Positions 36,801-53,672 of a stretch of 64,000 nt of DNA are shown here, one piece after another. Made by a program: the position numbers and the translations under genes. How positions within the stretch are numbered: the stretch's first letter is position 1; each line of letters begins with the position of its first letter. The notes under the pieces were generated by a model, which worked only from the letters and a program-made list of their open reading frames with translations, had not been told where the DNA came from and searched no databases. Source of the DNA: Actinia tenebrosa (Eukaryota > Cnidaria > Anthozoa > Actiniaria > Actiniidae); the NCBI RefSeq assembly GCF_009602425.1, contig NW_022259071.1, forward strand, positions 207,733 through 271,732, given 5' to 3'.

Positions 36801-39800
36801 AATTATTACTGTATTATCACTTGAACAGAAATTATTTTATTGGAATACAAATAAATTGGATTCCACTGCCTCATTTTACGCTGTTAGAACGTACTTTATT
36901 GATACCTCATATCTTACCAACTTGTGTATATTTTGTGTTAGTACCATGTTTCTTATTCAAACCAATCAAATTGATTAATTAAAGAGTTAACCCTATAAAT
37001 TCATGTAAACACAATCTATCAAGACATTTCTTACCAAGTTCACAGGAATCTCTAATGTTAATTCTAACATGGGCACTTTTGGTTGACATCTTCCCGCCAC
37101 AATCAATGGCAGCAACTTCAAAGGCACAGTAGTTTGGAGCCTCAGGTCCAAGTGGCTTGTCTAAGCTCAGCACACCATCTTTACTTATCTTGAAGGGCAC
37201 ATCCAGTGTCTTAATGATGTACTTACAGATAGAACCAAATTCATCCCCAATGTCCTTGTCCTCAGCATTTACCTGAAGATAACAAATATGTCTAATGATT
37301 TCATGCAATAAAGTATGAGGGTAAACTTCACAAATAAGAAACAATATTTCAATTTATTTCTAAATAAACCATAAGCTCACTTATAGTACACTCAACAAAA
37401 TTACTCGACTCTGATTGGTCGAGAGGAGTACAATTATAGCGTTAATTGTACTCCGTAGGAGTAGTACCGAATTAATTCGCTATCGAAACACGGCCAAAAC
37501 AATGTTAACTGCGACAAAAAAAATAAAAAGGCATAAAAACTAATAAGAACTAATCTTTTTTATGCATTTCAGTTGCGTGATGGACTGAAATCGGCCGCCA
37601 AATAGACAAAGATGAAAGGCGTCGCTTCGCATTTTTTACTGAAATTTTGTTGAGTGAACTATAAACAAAAAATCGCATGATCTTCTCGTACAATTTGGAA
37701 TTAATAGACACTCGTAATGTTTTGAAAGTTCTTTAATTGCACTCGCCTAAAGGCTTGTGCAATTACAAGAACTTTCAAAACATTACTCGTGTCTATTAAT
37801 TTCCAAATTGTACTCGAGATGGTGCGATTTCCTATACTAATTTTTGCTATCATTACTAGAAATTTACCTGCAAGATCTTTTTATATGTCCTTCCACGTTC
37901 CACCACATGAGAGTAATAATCACTTGTGAATTCTGGAGCAAATTCATTTGCATCTACAACTCTACACTTGACTGAAGCTGGCTGGGATGAGTGGGATGGA
38001 TCTCCGCCATCCCAAGCTTTGATATCAAATGCAAACCAGGTCTCCTTCTCTGCATCAAGGTCTCTTGTTGCCATCACCTCCACAGCACCATCTTTAGTCA
38101 CATTAAACACAAATGGTATTTCTTGCTCAACTATTTCAATGCGTTTCAGCTTTCCTGCATCACTGTGATCCTCATCACGGATACGAATAGGAGGAAGAAT
38201 ACTTGCCTTTCTTGTGTTTTCAGTAACAGCGCAAATGTAATTACTATCCTCAAACTGAGGAGAGTGCTTGTTCATGTTCATAATATCAAAGCGCACTTTG
38301 GCATAAGCAACCTCATTGGATTTTGAAGAAGTTGCTTTGATTGTTAGTTGACACAACTTGTTTTCGTCAGTGTTCAAGGGTTTGATAAGCCAGATATGTC
38401 CCTTGTCATCTATATGGAATGGAGATCCCTTTTCTTCAATGGTGTAAGATATCTTGCCATCACCCCCAGTTGCACGCACATGCAATACTGTGGCATTAGT
38501 TCTGTGATATTCACTTAGTGCTTTTGCATACTCCAACTGTACAAACTGCAAAGGTTCTGCAAAACAAAACAAGATGCATTAAAACTGGGTTGCCATGACT
38601 ACTGGTTTACAGTAGGTGTCCTTAAATCTGTCTTTAATTATATTTAGTGTAACACAAAAAAGTAATTTAGGAACATGAGCCAACTGCTGGCTTTGATCTA
38701 AAGAAGGGAAACCAGCAAATCATAAATATTTCAGAAAAAAACAACATTTCACACAGTGAAGATCAATAAAAATAAATATTATATGAAGATGTATGTCTAG
38801 CATTTGTCTTAATATTACCATTATTGTCTAGTCTGTAAGAAAAGAGTTAATTAGAATCTCATCTCTGTATGAGACCACTGTTACTAGCTGGTGGTTGGTG
38901 TTAACGACCAAAATTATGGATCTATAAATTTCATTGACCATATGCATGCTTTAAAATACAGCAATCAACTGTGATGATGCTTTCTATCTTAGATATGAAA
39001 CATATTCATGATACTAACTACTTAATAAATGTCTCAAGGTTATACCACAACCTACAACAAAAATATATCACAAGAATTCCCCCCCCCCTTTTTGTAGCTA
39101 AAATGGTTTGGAATCAGCTGTTACAAGCCTGGACCAAAGTTACTAATATGAAAATTGTTGATTATATTCTGTTTGTAACCACTAATATAAATCTTGAAGC
39201 CCTAGGGGAATATTAACTTTTGTTATTATTTCTTTTGCGCCATAAATATTGTCTTTCTCAAAAAATAAAAAATGATATGCAGTAAACTACAAAATATTTA
39301 GTGAGCCCTTCTGAACCAATGCTCAACATCAATAATTTGATAAAACAATAATAAAAACCTTGAAGCAAAAAATCGAAAATATCACACCTAATATATGTAA
39401 ACTTCATCAGTTTTCCTACATGGAAGCGACTACTTTAGTGATTCGCAAAGTAATGAGCTTTTAGAGTACTTCCTTCCAATGAAAATTAGATAAAAGTGTA
39501 TTTACCGAATAAAAAAATAAGGCAATAATCATGACAAAACACGTAACACAGAAAAACTTTCAGTATTTTGTGAGCAAGGGAAGTACAGGAATTTATAATC
39601 CAAAATCAAACGGAAAAAAAACAAAGACAAAATAAGCGGGCTTGTCAAAAACAATTAACTACGAATCTTCACAAAACAATATTCTGTTTTTCTTGGAAAA
39701 TCGCAACTAAATGTTTGGTGTTTAGAATATCAAATGAAACACAACTATATACATTATTCGATCTTTAAAATACATCAAAAACAAGAGGTATAGTCACATT

Positions 39801-40575
39801 ATTCATCTAAAATGAGTACTGAGGTAGTTCAATAACAATAATTAATGAACCACGGAATGCAAATTGCTTTAGCGCGACTTGTGGCCAATATTTCTCCACC
39901 AATAGTCGACAGTTTTTTGCGAAAAAGCGACGAAAATTCGTTTCAACCCTTCAAGTCCCAATCTTAAAATAAATTTTCTAAAGCAACTCTAACGTATGAA
40001 GACTTTTTGATAGTCAAACCGGTGAATAATCGATGAAACGTAGTGGCGATGACTAATATACTAAGGAATTGACAAGCATTTTCAAGGGGGTAACCCTTAT
40101 TCACATCAGCTACATTTTCGCTTACTTTAGGTTTCAGCGCAAACTCTTAAAACTTAATAGCTTAACTTTCATGACAATTACACGACTGCAACTGGCAGAA
40201 AATAACAAAATTGCCAAGGAAAACAACAACAAAATAGATTTGCTAGAAAGCGTCTTTCGAGCGTAACGAACCAACATACATAACGACAGCTAAAATCGGC
40301 ATGTCGCAAGTATGGAATCGGTAGATTTTATGATGCCTAACTCATCAAAAATAAGCCTTGGTGATGAAGAAAACATTAAGGATAAAAGGACCTTAAATCG
40401 ATGGTCAAAACCCTTATAATTTTACAGAGGAAAGAGAAGGCAAACAAATGTGAAGATGAGTAAAAAACACAACATCGATATCTAAGTCCTTACCTTTAGA
40501 GCGTTTCTTTGCCTCTCCTTGCTGTAAAGTCACAGCAATTATACAAAGGATCGATAGTACGAACCTTAGGGACAT
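33852..40575 (-). CDS. CLSTN: Calsyntenin
   Basis: Eight exons in phase: 40494-40575, 37868-38556, 37035-37272, 36282-36560, 35527-36053, 34563-35324, 34217-34488 and 33852-34071, giving 1,022 residues (human CLSTN1 981). A signal peptide (MSLRFVLSILCIIAVTL) is followed by two cadherin repeats with degenerate Ca-binding motifs (RDEDHSDAG, VNAEDKDIG), an LNS/laminin-G-like domain (TMSTWIKTT..KWHHLTVVVDG), a long stalk, one helix (VIIICSASVFIVLVIFGVY) and an acidic tail. The tail holds MYWDDTGL..ITVNP and ends LEWDEGAI, matching the kinesin-light-chain binding W-acidic motifs of vertebrate calsyntenins. The family links vesicles to kinesin-1 and acts at synapses. The last junction (CCTCAG|G at 34071) was chosen by phase and acceptor strength. 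Confidence 0.92.
36145..36230. mobile_element. Short G-run element with TTAGGGAC ends
   Basis: TTAGGGAC at 36145 and GTCCCTAA at 36223-36230 bracket G-run and C-run arms in a calsyntenin intron. The inner TTTTTTATC stretch recalls the longer element at 62676-62931. Confidence 0.5.
37381..37664. mobile_element. 284-base MITE with 22-base TIRs in calsyntenin intron 2
   Basis: The left end TTATAGTACACTCAACAAAA and the right end, read inverted, TTATAGTTCACTCAACAAAA differ at one base over 22. The interior is non-coding. Confidence 0.7.
37670..37830. mobile_element. 161-base near-perfect palindrome in calsyntenin intron 2
   Basis: The arms start AAATCGCATGATCTTCTCGT and end in the inverse, with only scattered mismatches and a central 14-base turn (TCGCCTAAAGGCTT). 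It directly adjoins the element on its left. Confidence 0.75.
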
Positions 40576-40740
40576 ATCGTCTATCGAATATTATCAAAAA
40601 ACTACCATTAAAAGTTTAAAAAACTGTAAATATTTCAGTCTCGATATTCGAGCCGCGAAACTCGATCACTCGTTCGATTTCACCTTCTTCTTCTTATCTG
40701 CGCATGGGGTCTGACGTCACTTATCACGTGATCCACCCTA
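40576..40740 (-). promoter_or_regulatory. Calsyntenin proximal promoter with CRE and E-box
   Basis: A perfect cAMP-response element TGACGTCA lies at 40712-40719 and an E-box CACGTG at 40725-40730, about 140-155 bases upstream of the start codon. CREB/ATF or bHLH binding is inferred from the motifs only. Confidence 0.45.
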
Positions 40741-41157
40741 CCGCACATAATAAATTAATGATATATATTATGATAATTAATCTCGCCCACAGCCAAACAT
40801 CTTTTATGAGGGTTTTCTGTCTACACTTGCAGAACTTCGCGTGTTTTTTCCTAATATTTATCTTGAAAAATATGAGAATGTAAAAACACATTCAAAGAGA
40901 AAAAGACAAAAATACATTCAAAGAAAATTTTGACTTTTATCTATTGGTTTTTAAATACATTCCCCATAGTAGATATAGCATATTACATTTCTTTAATTAC
41001 TGTATTTTCAAATGCTATAACTACTACTACTATACTAGGTGAATGGACTGGAAAAGGGTATATCCCTATTAGAAGTTTATTGGTTTATATAAATGTGTCA
41101 TTAGGGGAGGGGAGGGGAGGGAGGCAGGGTTAGTATCAAGATACAGCCTAATACTTT

Positions 41158-41420
41158 TATAGCAGCAGGGGTGGCAGAAGCTAAAAATCTTTGAGGGGGC
41201 ACTGCAAAAATCTTTAGGGGGGCACTGCAAAATCTTTGGGGGGGCACTGAAGATTATATTTAACGCTATGTGATAATTACAATGTTTTGTTTGATTGCAG
41301 ACGCATGTGCCGTAAAACAATGACTAAGAACCAATATTTTTGGGGGGGGGCAGGCCCCCCCAAAAAATTTGGTAGGGGGGCACATGCTCCCCCCCCCCCC
41401 CCCCCCCTGGGCCCCCCGGT
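41158..41420. repeat. G-run-rich repeat block
   Basis: Three imperfect tandem units of about 27 bases (AATCTTT, a G-run, CACTG) near 41185-41250 are followed by GGGGGGGGCAGGCCCCCCC and long C-runs. This resembles a decayed TIR element with G-rich ends; exact borders are unclear. Confidence 0.5.
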
Positions 41421-41906
41421 TAATTTTCTGAGCAGTTAAACTTTCACCACACAAGTTTCATAAAATGTTAATAAAATAAACCAAATGAAAGAATTTTCCC
41501 TTTTTTTTAATTGTACCAGTCTTCATTTCAAAACAGACGATGCAGCTTATTGATTATATGTTCAAAATTATTTTCTCATTTCTAGCGCTTCTTTTGTTAC
41601 ATGCAATATTTATTGCAAATGTTTAACTCTTTCACTCTTATGATGCCCAACCCACATAGAAGTCAAAGGGTTAAAATATATATTTAAAAGTAGTGCCCTA
41701 GATCTTTATGTACAATTATCAAATTCATTAATAATTCATGAGGAAAACACAATAGAAATCACGACCGTGAAGAGTTCTGTAAATCAGATACAGAATCGTG
41801 TTCATTTGCATAAACTTTAGCTTGGATTTTCTTGGGCAGATTCACTTTAATTTTGAAAATTTTAGTGAAACACAAAGGAACTAACCTAGATGTTTGATAA
41901 GCAATC

Positions 41907-41999
41907 TACAGTATTCGTGTCCGTGTTGTATCCGATATACAAACTCTCAGCTACGCCTCGAGTTTGTATATCAGATACAACACAGTCACTCATACTGTA
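41907..41999. mobile_element. Short palindromic element
   Basis: Two 40-base arms (TACAGTATTCGTGTCCGTGT.. and its inverse) flank a 13-base centre. A few mismatches; non-coding. Confidence 0.65.
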
Positions 42000-42081
42000 T
42001 ATATTACATACATAGAAATATCAAAATTGATGATTATCAAGCAAACAAAGTTAGCAACTATGATTCCATAATTTTCTAATC

Positions 42082-46200
<4,119 letters not shown>

Positions 46201-47078
46201 ATGAGCGAAGATTTTGGAGGTGGAGCCTCTGGTGCTTCAAAGCACTACCCGTCTCAAGCTTCTGCTCTACGCAAAGGTGGTCATGTATTAATTAAAGATC
46301 GCCCCTGCAAGATTGTAGAAATGTCCACCTCAAAAACTGGAAAGCATGGACACGCCAAGGTTAGCAAACTAATCTCAAAAGCTTTTTGGAATATCTTTAC
46401 TTAGCTTTGGTCTGACTGTGAAAATTGTTGCTGCATAAGAAAAGCAAACTGGAACAAAGTTGATATTACTGGTTTTCCAACCAACATGTTTTGGCATGAG
46501 ACAATATGGCTTTCCTATGAGGATTTTCAAGCCATGTGAAATCTATTCTTTATTCAATTTAATTCATGTGCCAGTATTATCCTGGGAATTAAACATTCAT
46601 ATTCTCTCTTTTTAGGTACACTTGGTAGCAATTGACATTTTCACCAACAAAAAATTTGAAGATATTTGCCCTTCGACCCACAACATGAATGTGCCACATG
46701 TAAAACGTGAGGATTTCCAAGTAAGTATTACCCACATTTGTTACCCAATTATTGGTTAATCAAGTAACAGTGTTTTTGTGCAACTGTCATGAATACTGAC
46801 TTGTTTAAATTGACTTCTGCATTTTTTTGTCTTTTGAGACATTGCTAATTTGTGATAAATGCCATATTTACTTTCAGTTTATGGGCATAGATGAAGATGG
46901 ATTTCTGAGTCTGTTGGGTCAAGATGGAAGCCAAAAGGATGATGTACAAGTTAAAGAACAAGATTTAATTAATGAAATAAAAGACAAAGAAGCAAAGGGC
47001 GAAGAATTTATGGTAACTGTTTTACAAGCCATGGATGAAGAGAAGGCCTGTGGTACAAAGAACATGGCCAGCAAGTAG
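46201..47078 (+). CDS. EIF5A: Eukaryotic translation initiation factor 5A
   Basis: Three exons in phase (46201-46359, 46616-46720, 46878-47078) encode 154 residues, the same as human eIF5A-1. The factor relieves ribosome stalling at polyproline and similar stretches and needs hypusine on one lysine. The hypusine loop is intact: [12 protein letters not shown], with the modified Lys in TGKHG. The SH3-like N-domain ([18 protein letters not shown]) and the OB-fold C-domain ([20 protein letters not shown]) are both complete. The tail [11 protein letters not shown] is less conserved. An ATG context with an upstream 5' UTR exon supports the start. AATAAA near 47215 is the likely poly(A) signal. Confidence 0.97.
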
Positions 47079-48464
47079 TGTAATACAGTTAGGTTTATTG
47101 TAGTTGAAGCAACATTATCCACCCCTAACGTTTGCTAAGCCTACCCACAAATAATGGGTATAAATACACTTGCCTGGAAATTATATTCATCAAGTTGGCT
47201 AAAATGTCTTATGCAATAAATTGTTTACTGTTAGTCTTGGAATTTTTGTTTTGTCTTCATTTGTATGTATCATATGTTAACTATGTGCATACTTGATTGG
47301 TTGAGAAGTAGGCTGTATCAGTGAATGGTGCTGTTTACTTGCAAAACCAGCTTTACATAGTAGAGTGCTCACACTAAATCCGTGAAACAAATACTAATTT
47401 TTAGCACTAAATAGTGATAATTAAACAATAGAAAACAAAGGATTCTGTATGAAATAGTCGTAATTAGTACTATTTAATGTTAACGGTTTTAGTGCGTGCA
47501 CTCTAGTGTACTAAACCCAACATTGAATGTCCATATAGGTAGAACAGCTATTTCTTTTCTCTGACCTAGATGATAACTAAGGAAACTATCGCATCCAAAT
47601 TCCATCAATATATTGAACAGTCACATTCTTGTACAGTGCAAGCTTTGAGCTAGTTTTAAGTTTTGCATGGCAAATGTTTTTGTTTGCAATGTCTGTTATT
47701 AATATGATTTTTTTTTTTTCAAACAAGTGGCAGAAATATTTTATGACGATACATTGTGGTGGCAAGTTTCACAATTTTAATGAAATAAAACAGCTTTTAC
47801 TATGCTCTGTTCAGTAATATGAATGCCTAGCTCTCTTGCTGTGTGCTGTATTATTGTCAAACAAAGCATAGAAAGAGTTCTGTTTCTTAAATAATTTTGC
47901 ACCACATTACCTGCACTCTTATTGGCTCAAAACAACTGACCAAAACCTGCTGAAAACATAAAAAAGATGTTTCTTGAAATATAATAAAACAAATCTAGCC
48001 TGCATAGTGACCCTCCATTCCTTTTGGACTGCCACAAGCAAAAAAAATCAAATCACCAGTACCCATGATTCACGTTTGGCCACTAGACTTTTCATTTCTG
48101 ATTCAAGAAACTTTTGTTATACTTGTATTAAAACTAAAAACAATTTTTGTGTGCATAATACTTAATGCTTGCCCCTTTCCCCGCCCCCTCCTTCCCCCAC
48201 CCCCTCCCCCTCCCCCTCCCTCCAACAAAAAATTATCTATAGAAACGGAATTTGGGATGCCTGTTATTTCGACCCTCCCTTCCCCTCTAAGGATACCACA
48301 AATGTTTCCCATCATGCTTCACGGACCGAACATTGTTTATTAAGTCAGCGGTAGCAGAGCAGGCTCAGTTACACAGAGTGTCATTCTTTTTTTGCCTTCG
48401 TGTTCAAGAACATCGCAATTTTTTATTTCTTTCAAGCGTTAAAATATTTTCATGCAAGAGAAAA
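47079..48464. other. EIF5A 3' UTR and DNAJC16 upstream region
   Basis: It contains the EIF5A poly(A) signal, a MITE (47361-47505), a C-run block near 48170-48225 and, at its right end, the DNAJC16 promoter. No exon is supported. Confidence 0.5.
47361..47505. mobile_element. 145-base MITE flanked by TA
   Basis: The left end TAGAGTGCTCACACTAAATCCG is the inverse of the right end with a few mismatches (TAGAGTGCACGCACTAAAACCG). The termini suggest Tc1/mariner-like TA insertion, but the family is not certain. Confidence 0.65.
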
Positions 48465-51400
48465 ATGAGTCAGAAAACGACTGTAGTTCTAGTAGTGTTG
48501 ATCTTGGGGTTAGTTTATAGCAGTTTATCTTCAAATTCCAAAGAAGATCCTTACGAAATCCTGGGCGTAAGTCGATTTTCTTCTCAACAACAAATAAAGA
48601 AAGCATACAAAAAACTGGCCCGTAACTGGTAAGTAAAACACGAAATTATCACAGTGTAGGACAGAGAAAACCTCAGGCCTCTGGGCCATGTATTTTCTTT
48701 AAACATTAGCCTAAAAAAAGTATTTATAGTACGCAGTCATCTAATGTGTTCTGCGTTATGTGTTAATAATGGCCATAATGTGGGATTTTCAAGTCATACA
48801 ACTTTGTTGATCAAATGTTTCAACACACAAATGGTATGATCTGCTGCCCATGACATCAAACCAAGCCACTGCTGTGAGCCATGATGTAAAGTAGAAGATC
48901 CCAAAAATAATTAAGTTAGCAACCCAAACAAGCCATTCTATAACTAAATCCATATAAAATAGAAGAGTGATAGTGTAACCTAACAAAGCAGCAATTTCCC
49001 TACTCTGTATATGGTTTGCACCCTAGTATAGATTACCTTAGAGAAATATGATTCACCATTATAAAGCAATTATCCCAGTGCATTTACTTAACTTTAGATG
49101 CAGTGCATTATAGGATACCTAACAAAATGAAAAAAAGCCATCCATGTTTTTAACACTTAATAGCCAGTGGCTACTTATTTAGTATTATGGGATGTGCAAA
49201 CCATATGAAAGATGTTTTAAACATTTACCATGCTGTTTAATCTAGGTGTGTATCAACTAATTCCTTTACTGAATCTCACTTCAACAGGCATCCTGATAAG
49301 AATGACAATCCTGAAGCTCAAGAAAAATTCATCAAAATAAATGAAGCCTATGAGGTACTTCTTATTCGCATCTCAACACTATGACAATATGCTTATTACA
49401 TGTAATAAGTAATTGCATGTTGTATGTTATTAATAAGTAAAAACGCCATTCACTGATACATACAGTATAGTGATACTAACTTCTTGATTTATTTTACTTG
49501 GTTTACAGATTCTATCAAACCCAGAAAAACGAAAAGAATATGATGATTATGGCCATTTTGGTCCAAATGCACAGCAATATACCAGGAGAGAACCATTCTT
49601 TGATACACATGGTGGATTTAGCTTTTTTTTTAATGATGGTCCTTCTTCCCATACACGAAATGACTTTATCTCAAATCAAGTGTATCAGTCACACATTTTA
49701 CCAAACAGTTATCAGAAGCCATATGTCATTGAAATCATCTCAAACTGGTGTTTGCCTTGTGAGTGTCATGAGTTGGTAGATTGTTTTTATCTCAACTTCA
49801 AAGATATATATATATATATATGTATATATATGAAGTGAGTGTATATTGAAACTCACTTATTTTGAAAATCACTTAACTTCCTGTCTTAGGTATGCAGATT
49901 GAAGATACATGGGACAGAGCATCAAATGATCTCAAGAACTTGGGTGTAGGGTCTGGTGTTATAAATATCAACAGAAATCCAAGATTGGTAGATCATTTGG
50001 GTGTTGATCATGTGCCACAGATCATTGGCGTCATCAATGGACAAGTTTACTTTTTCAAAAAAAGAATATCAGTTAGGGAGTTAAAGGAGTTTGTGGTTGA
50101 GCTGTTTCCATTGGATCTTATTCAGAGGGTTTGTATCAGCTACTGTGCATGCTGACTAGTACTTATGGTAAAGTGTTAGTAAGTGGTCAATCAACCACAT
50201 CTTGAGAACTTGCTGTTACATTATATATGCTTGCTGGCTAAGGTTTTGAGAAAATATGTGGCCCAGAGGCCTGAGGTTTTCTCTGTTCTACACTGTGATA
50301 TTTTCATGTTTTACTTTCCAGTTACTAGCCAGTTTTTTGTAATCTTCATGAGTACATGCTGTTACATTATTCTGTTACGTGCAGGTTGATCACAATATAT
50401 AACTAGTCCTTCTTGTTTCTTATGAGCAGAGCTATAGCATTTTAATATGTGATTTCTGGTTATTCATTGCTGCTACTTTTCCTTTATTCTTCAGGTAACC
50501 ACTAAAAACCTTGACTCCTTTTTGAATGTTGATGACAATAGACCAAAGGTTCTACTATTTAGTCCAAAGGCTGTGCCATCATTGCTCTATCATGTTGTAG
50601 GCTTTGCCAATCAAAAGAGACTAAGCTTTGGCTTTGTTAGTACCTCAAACACTGATGGTGAAAAGCTAAGAAGAAAATTCAAGGCTCTTCCAAATGAGCC
50701 ATCAGTGATGATCTTTAAAGAAGAAAAATCTGTACCTGAAGTTGTTGTTGAGGTAAGCATCATGAACTAGCTATCTAAAACAATGGCAAATACCGCTGCA
50801 TTTTATGACTGAAGACTCATTTGCACAGGCTTAGCCTTGCTTAATTGACAGCAAATTGTTTGCAAAAGTCAATGGTAATGTAAAGAATATCTTGCAGCGG
50901 CTTGAACAATACCAATGATTTGAAATTCCACAGACTTTTAATCATCATGGTATCTGTGACTAGCTGACTTATGAATGAGGCTAAACCTGTGTAAATGGTC
51001 TTTGAAAATGGTGGTCATAGTGCATCAGATGCGAAACTGATATATTAACAACATAAATTTTTCCTGTCCAGGGGTCAGAACTAAAGAGTGGAAAACTCCG
51101 GGAGATTGTGGAGAGTAACAAGTATTTAATACTTCCAAGGCTGTCTTCCCAAAACGTTTTTCAGGATTTATGTCCTGAAGAAAGATTCAGATCACAAAGA
51201 AAGTGAGTTGAAGAACTGCACAGTAGTACAGTATGTACTACTGTAGAAGAACATATGTGTGCCACAATACTTTGGGGTTACATTGTTTGTTTTATTCTCC
51301 TTTTTTCCGTAGACTTTGTGTCATCTTGTTCACAAAAAAAGGAAAAAATGAAGAAGAAAAGATGAAACTTAGGACATTAGCAAAAGAGATCCCTTTCCCA

Positions 51401-53377
51401 AGTGAACGTGTTCATTTTGTGTACATGTATGAGGATATTCAGACTCTAGTGGTTGAAGCCATGAAAGATGGTGCTGCCGCTATTAACACTAATAATGGTA
51501 CAGTCTTAAAGGTAATATCTTAAATAGTGAATGTCTGGCATTGACGAGAAGAAAAAACCTCTATACCCAGCTTAAAAATACACTATTATTTTGGTATGTT
51601 GTAGCTGGCCATCCTATGGAATGCTGGCAATAATGAGATTCGTTATACCTGGTTACCAGGAGGGTGGCATGTAACTAAGGAACCTACCATTGATCCAGCT
51701 GTACAACTAAAGGACATGCTTCACAGTATCATTTCTGGCTCTGGAAAAATGAGATTTAAGAGCAGAGTCCCTGCATTCTATGATGAAGAAATACCGGTGA
51801 GTAGCCTGACTGGTACTGGGTTACCTTGCATGTCATACTGCAAGGAACCCATAAAAGGTAGGAAAATGGTGAAAAAATGTCTTAGATTGACGAAAGTTAA
51901 AATAATTTTTGAACTTCAAGTAAACTGAGTGAAAGTTTTTTCCAGATGTTTTCGGTTATCACACATTTTTTCCTCATAAAAAGGCTCATGGATAGTTACC
52001 ACCCCCTCCCTTCCTCACCAACCCCCTCCTTACCACCACCACCTTATAAGGGCCCCCCCCCCCCTCCCGTCACCACCCCTGGATCTGTCCCTGACTGCAA
52101 ATAAGGGGTGTCATTAACGATGTGATCAGCCTTAATCTTTTTATTTCCTGCATTCTCTTAGGGACCTCTTTTCAGAATCATGAATAAAGTTAAGAACTTC
52201 TCAAAATATGTTCTTGGTTTAGCTACTAGGTACGTATTACTCTTGTTTTATGTTATACTGCATAACAACTTAAAGATATGCTATTATCTCTGTTTAAGGA
52301 AAGAAAACATGTCTATCATAACCATGATTGTCGCGTTGTTTTTCATTGGCGCTGTTGGTATATTCCTACCTCAAGGAAGGTAAGTATCAATGATGGAACT
52401 GGTTTTTTTTTTTTTTTTTGTATTAATTTTGTCACTCTTTTACTCGTGTACATTTCTCACAATTAGAGATTATATGTCGTTAAGTATTCCAACTCGTCAA
52501 AAGAAGCTCTAAAATAAAGCAAAAACTGTTCTCAATTTAACGTCTATCTGAAACAATTAAAACTTCAGACAACAAAGAAAACATCTTTATAGGACTGCTT
52601 TTCGTTTTGGACCCGGAAGTCGTCTTTTTATACGAGTAACGTCACACTTAAAAGCTCTATTATGTATTGTATTTGATAGCGATCTCGACAAGCGCAACCC
52701 AAAGAGCACGAACAAGCAAAAGACAAAAAGCCAAGGACCTGCATTAGGTTACGTACAACTAAACAGATCAACAGAAAAAGAACTATTGAAGAATGCTCCA
52801 CATGGCCAGTTAACAGTCACGTTACTGTTGGATAGCGTGACACCTGAAGAAACAGCGTCTTCTCCTCTCATGCATGCTTATAATGACGTCATATCTTGCT
52901 ATAAGAGGTCAGTTAAATAGTAATTTAAATCGCTAGTCATGTTACGCAATGCCTGACGAAGTTGTTTTTCGTTTCAGGTATCAAAATGCCAGGCTGTTCT
53001 TTAGGTTTGCATGGTTATCGATACCAGAAAACCTACAATGGTGTACTGAGGTCATGGGTGTGGACAAGTTTGGTCAGATCAACCCAGGGACCGTGCTAGT
53101 CTTGAATGGATATAGAAAAACTGTTTCCGTCTTCAAACCAACCGATTTGGCAAAAAACGAGTACTTCAATAATCTAGAAGGAGACATGATGGGGTTCGAA
53201 GACAGTGACGAAAGTGAGACAGAAACTCAAAGTGATTCACTCCAAGGATATGAAAGAATGAGACGGAAAGCGTTGAGTTTGTCGTTGCGAAGAGAGTTAC
53301 CATCATGGATAGAAAAGCTTACCGAGGGACTCATAAAGAAACAAAAACTAGATGAATGGCCAGTAATGGACGAATAA
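48465..53377 (+). CDS. DNAJC16: DnaJ homologue subfamily C member 16
   Basis: Twelve exons in phase (48465-48628, 49288-49354, 49509-49758, 49890-50128, 50495-50752, 51072-51202, 51313-51511, 51605-51796, 52162-52229, 52299-52379, 52680-52907, 52978-53377) encode 758 residues (human 782). A signal peptide (VVLVVLILGLVYSSL) precedes a J domain with the HPDK Hsp70-activating motif and the DPYEILGV start. Thioredoxin-like folds follow; SNWCLPC near the first resembles a degenerate CxxC site and aligns with a redox position. One membrane helix (IITMIVALFFIGAVGIFL) lies in exon 10 before a cytosolic C-terminal domain. Human ERdj8/DNAJC16 sits in the ER and affects autophagosome size. Confidence 0.95.
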
Positions 53378-53672
53378 AGAAAAAAACACTTTTAAAACAT
53401 TTAAAAAATTATACATAACAGTGAATCCCATAATAACTCTATTTAAGCCGTTTCCGTCTGGAGCAAACAGGAATGGTGTCTTAAATATTGATATTCTTGT
53501 TATAGGTTTCATTTGAAACCATGTTATCTTCTACTCGGTTGCGCCTTGCGTTTACACGGTTGCATATGTAGTGAAGCCGTGATGTTTTTATTCCCGCAAC
53601 TTAACCTTGCTCAGTGACGCGTATTGACTTTCTTTGTAGTTTTGGTCATACTAACCTTTCCCTAGTCCTGAT
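53378..53672. other. Convergent 3' ends of DNAJC16 and the MINPP1-like gene
   Basis: Short convergent intergenic stretch, without coding signal. Confidence 0.5.

Larger units (their letters stand above)
40741..42081. other. Calsyntenin-LZIC intergenic region
   Basis: No supported exon. It contains a G-run repeat block (41158-41420), with three imperfect copies of AATCTTT-G(n)-CACTGCA, and a foldback element (41907-41999). On the right lies the LZIC 3' UTR. Confidence 0.5.

Noticed and set aside
49806-49833. TA-rich microsatellite in a DNAJC16 intron
   Set aside because: Ordinary simple repeat, without further interest.
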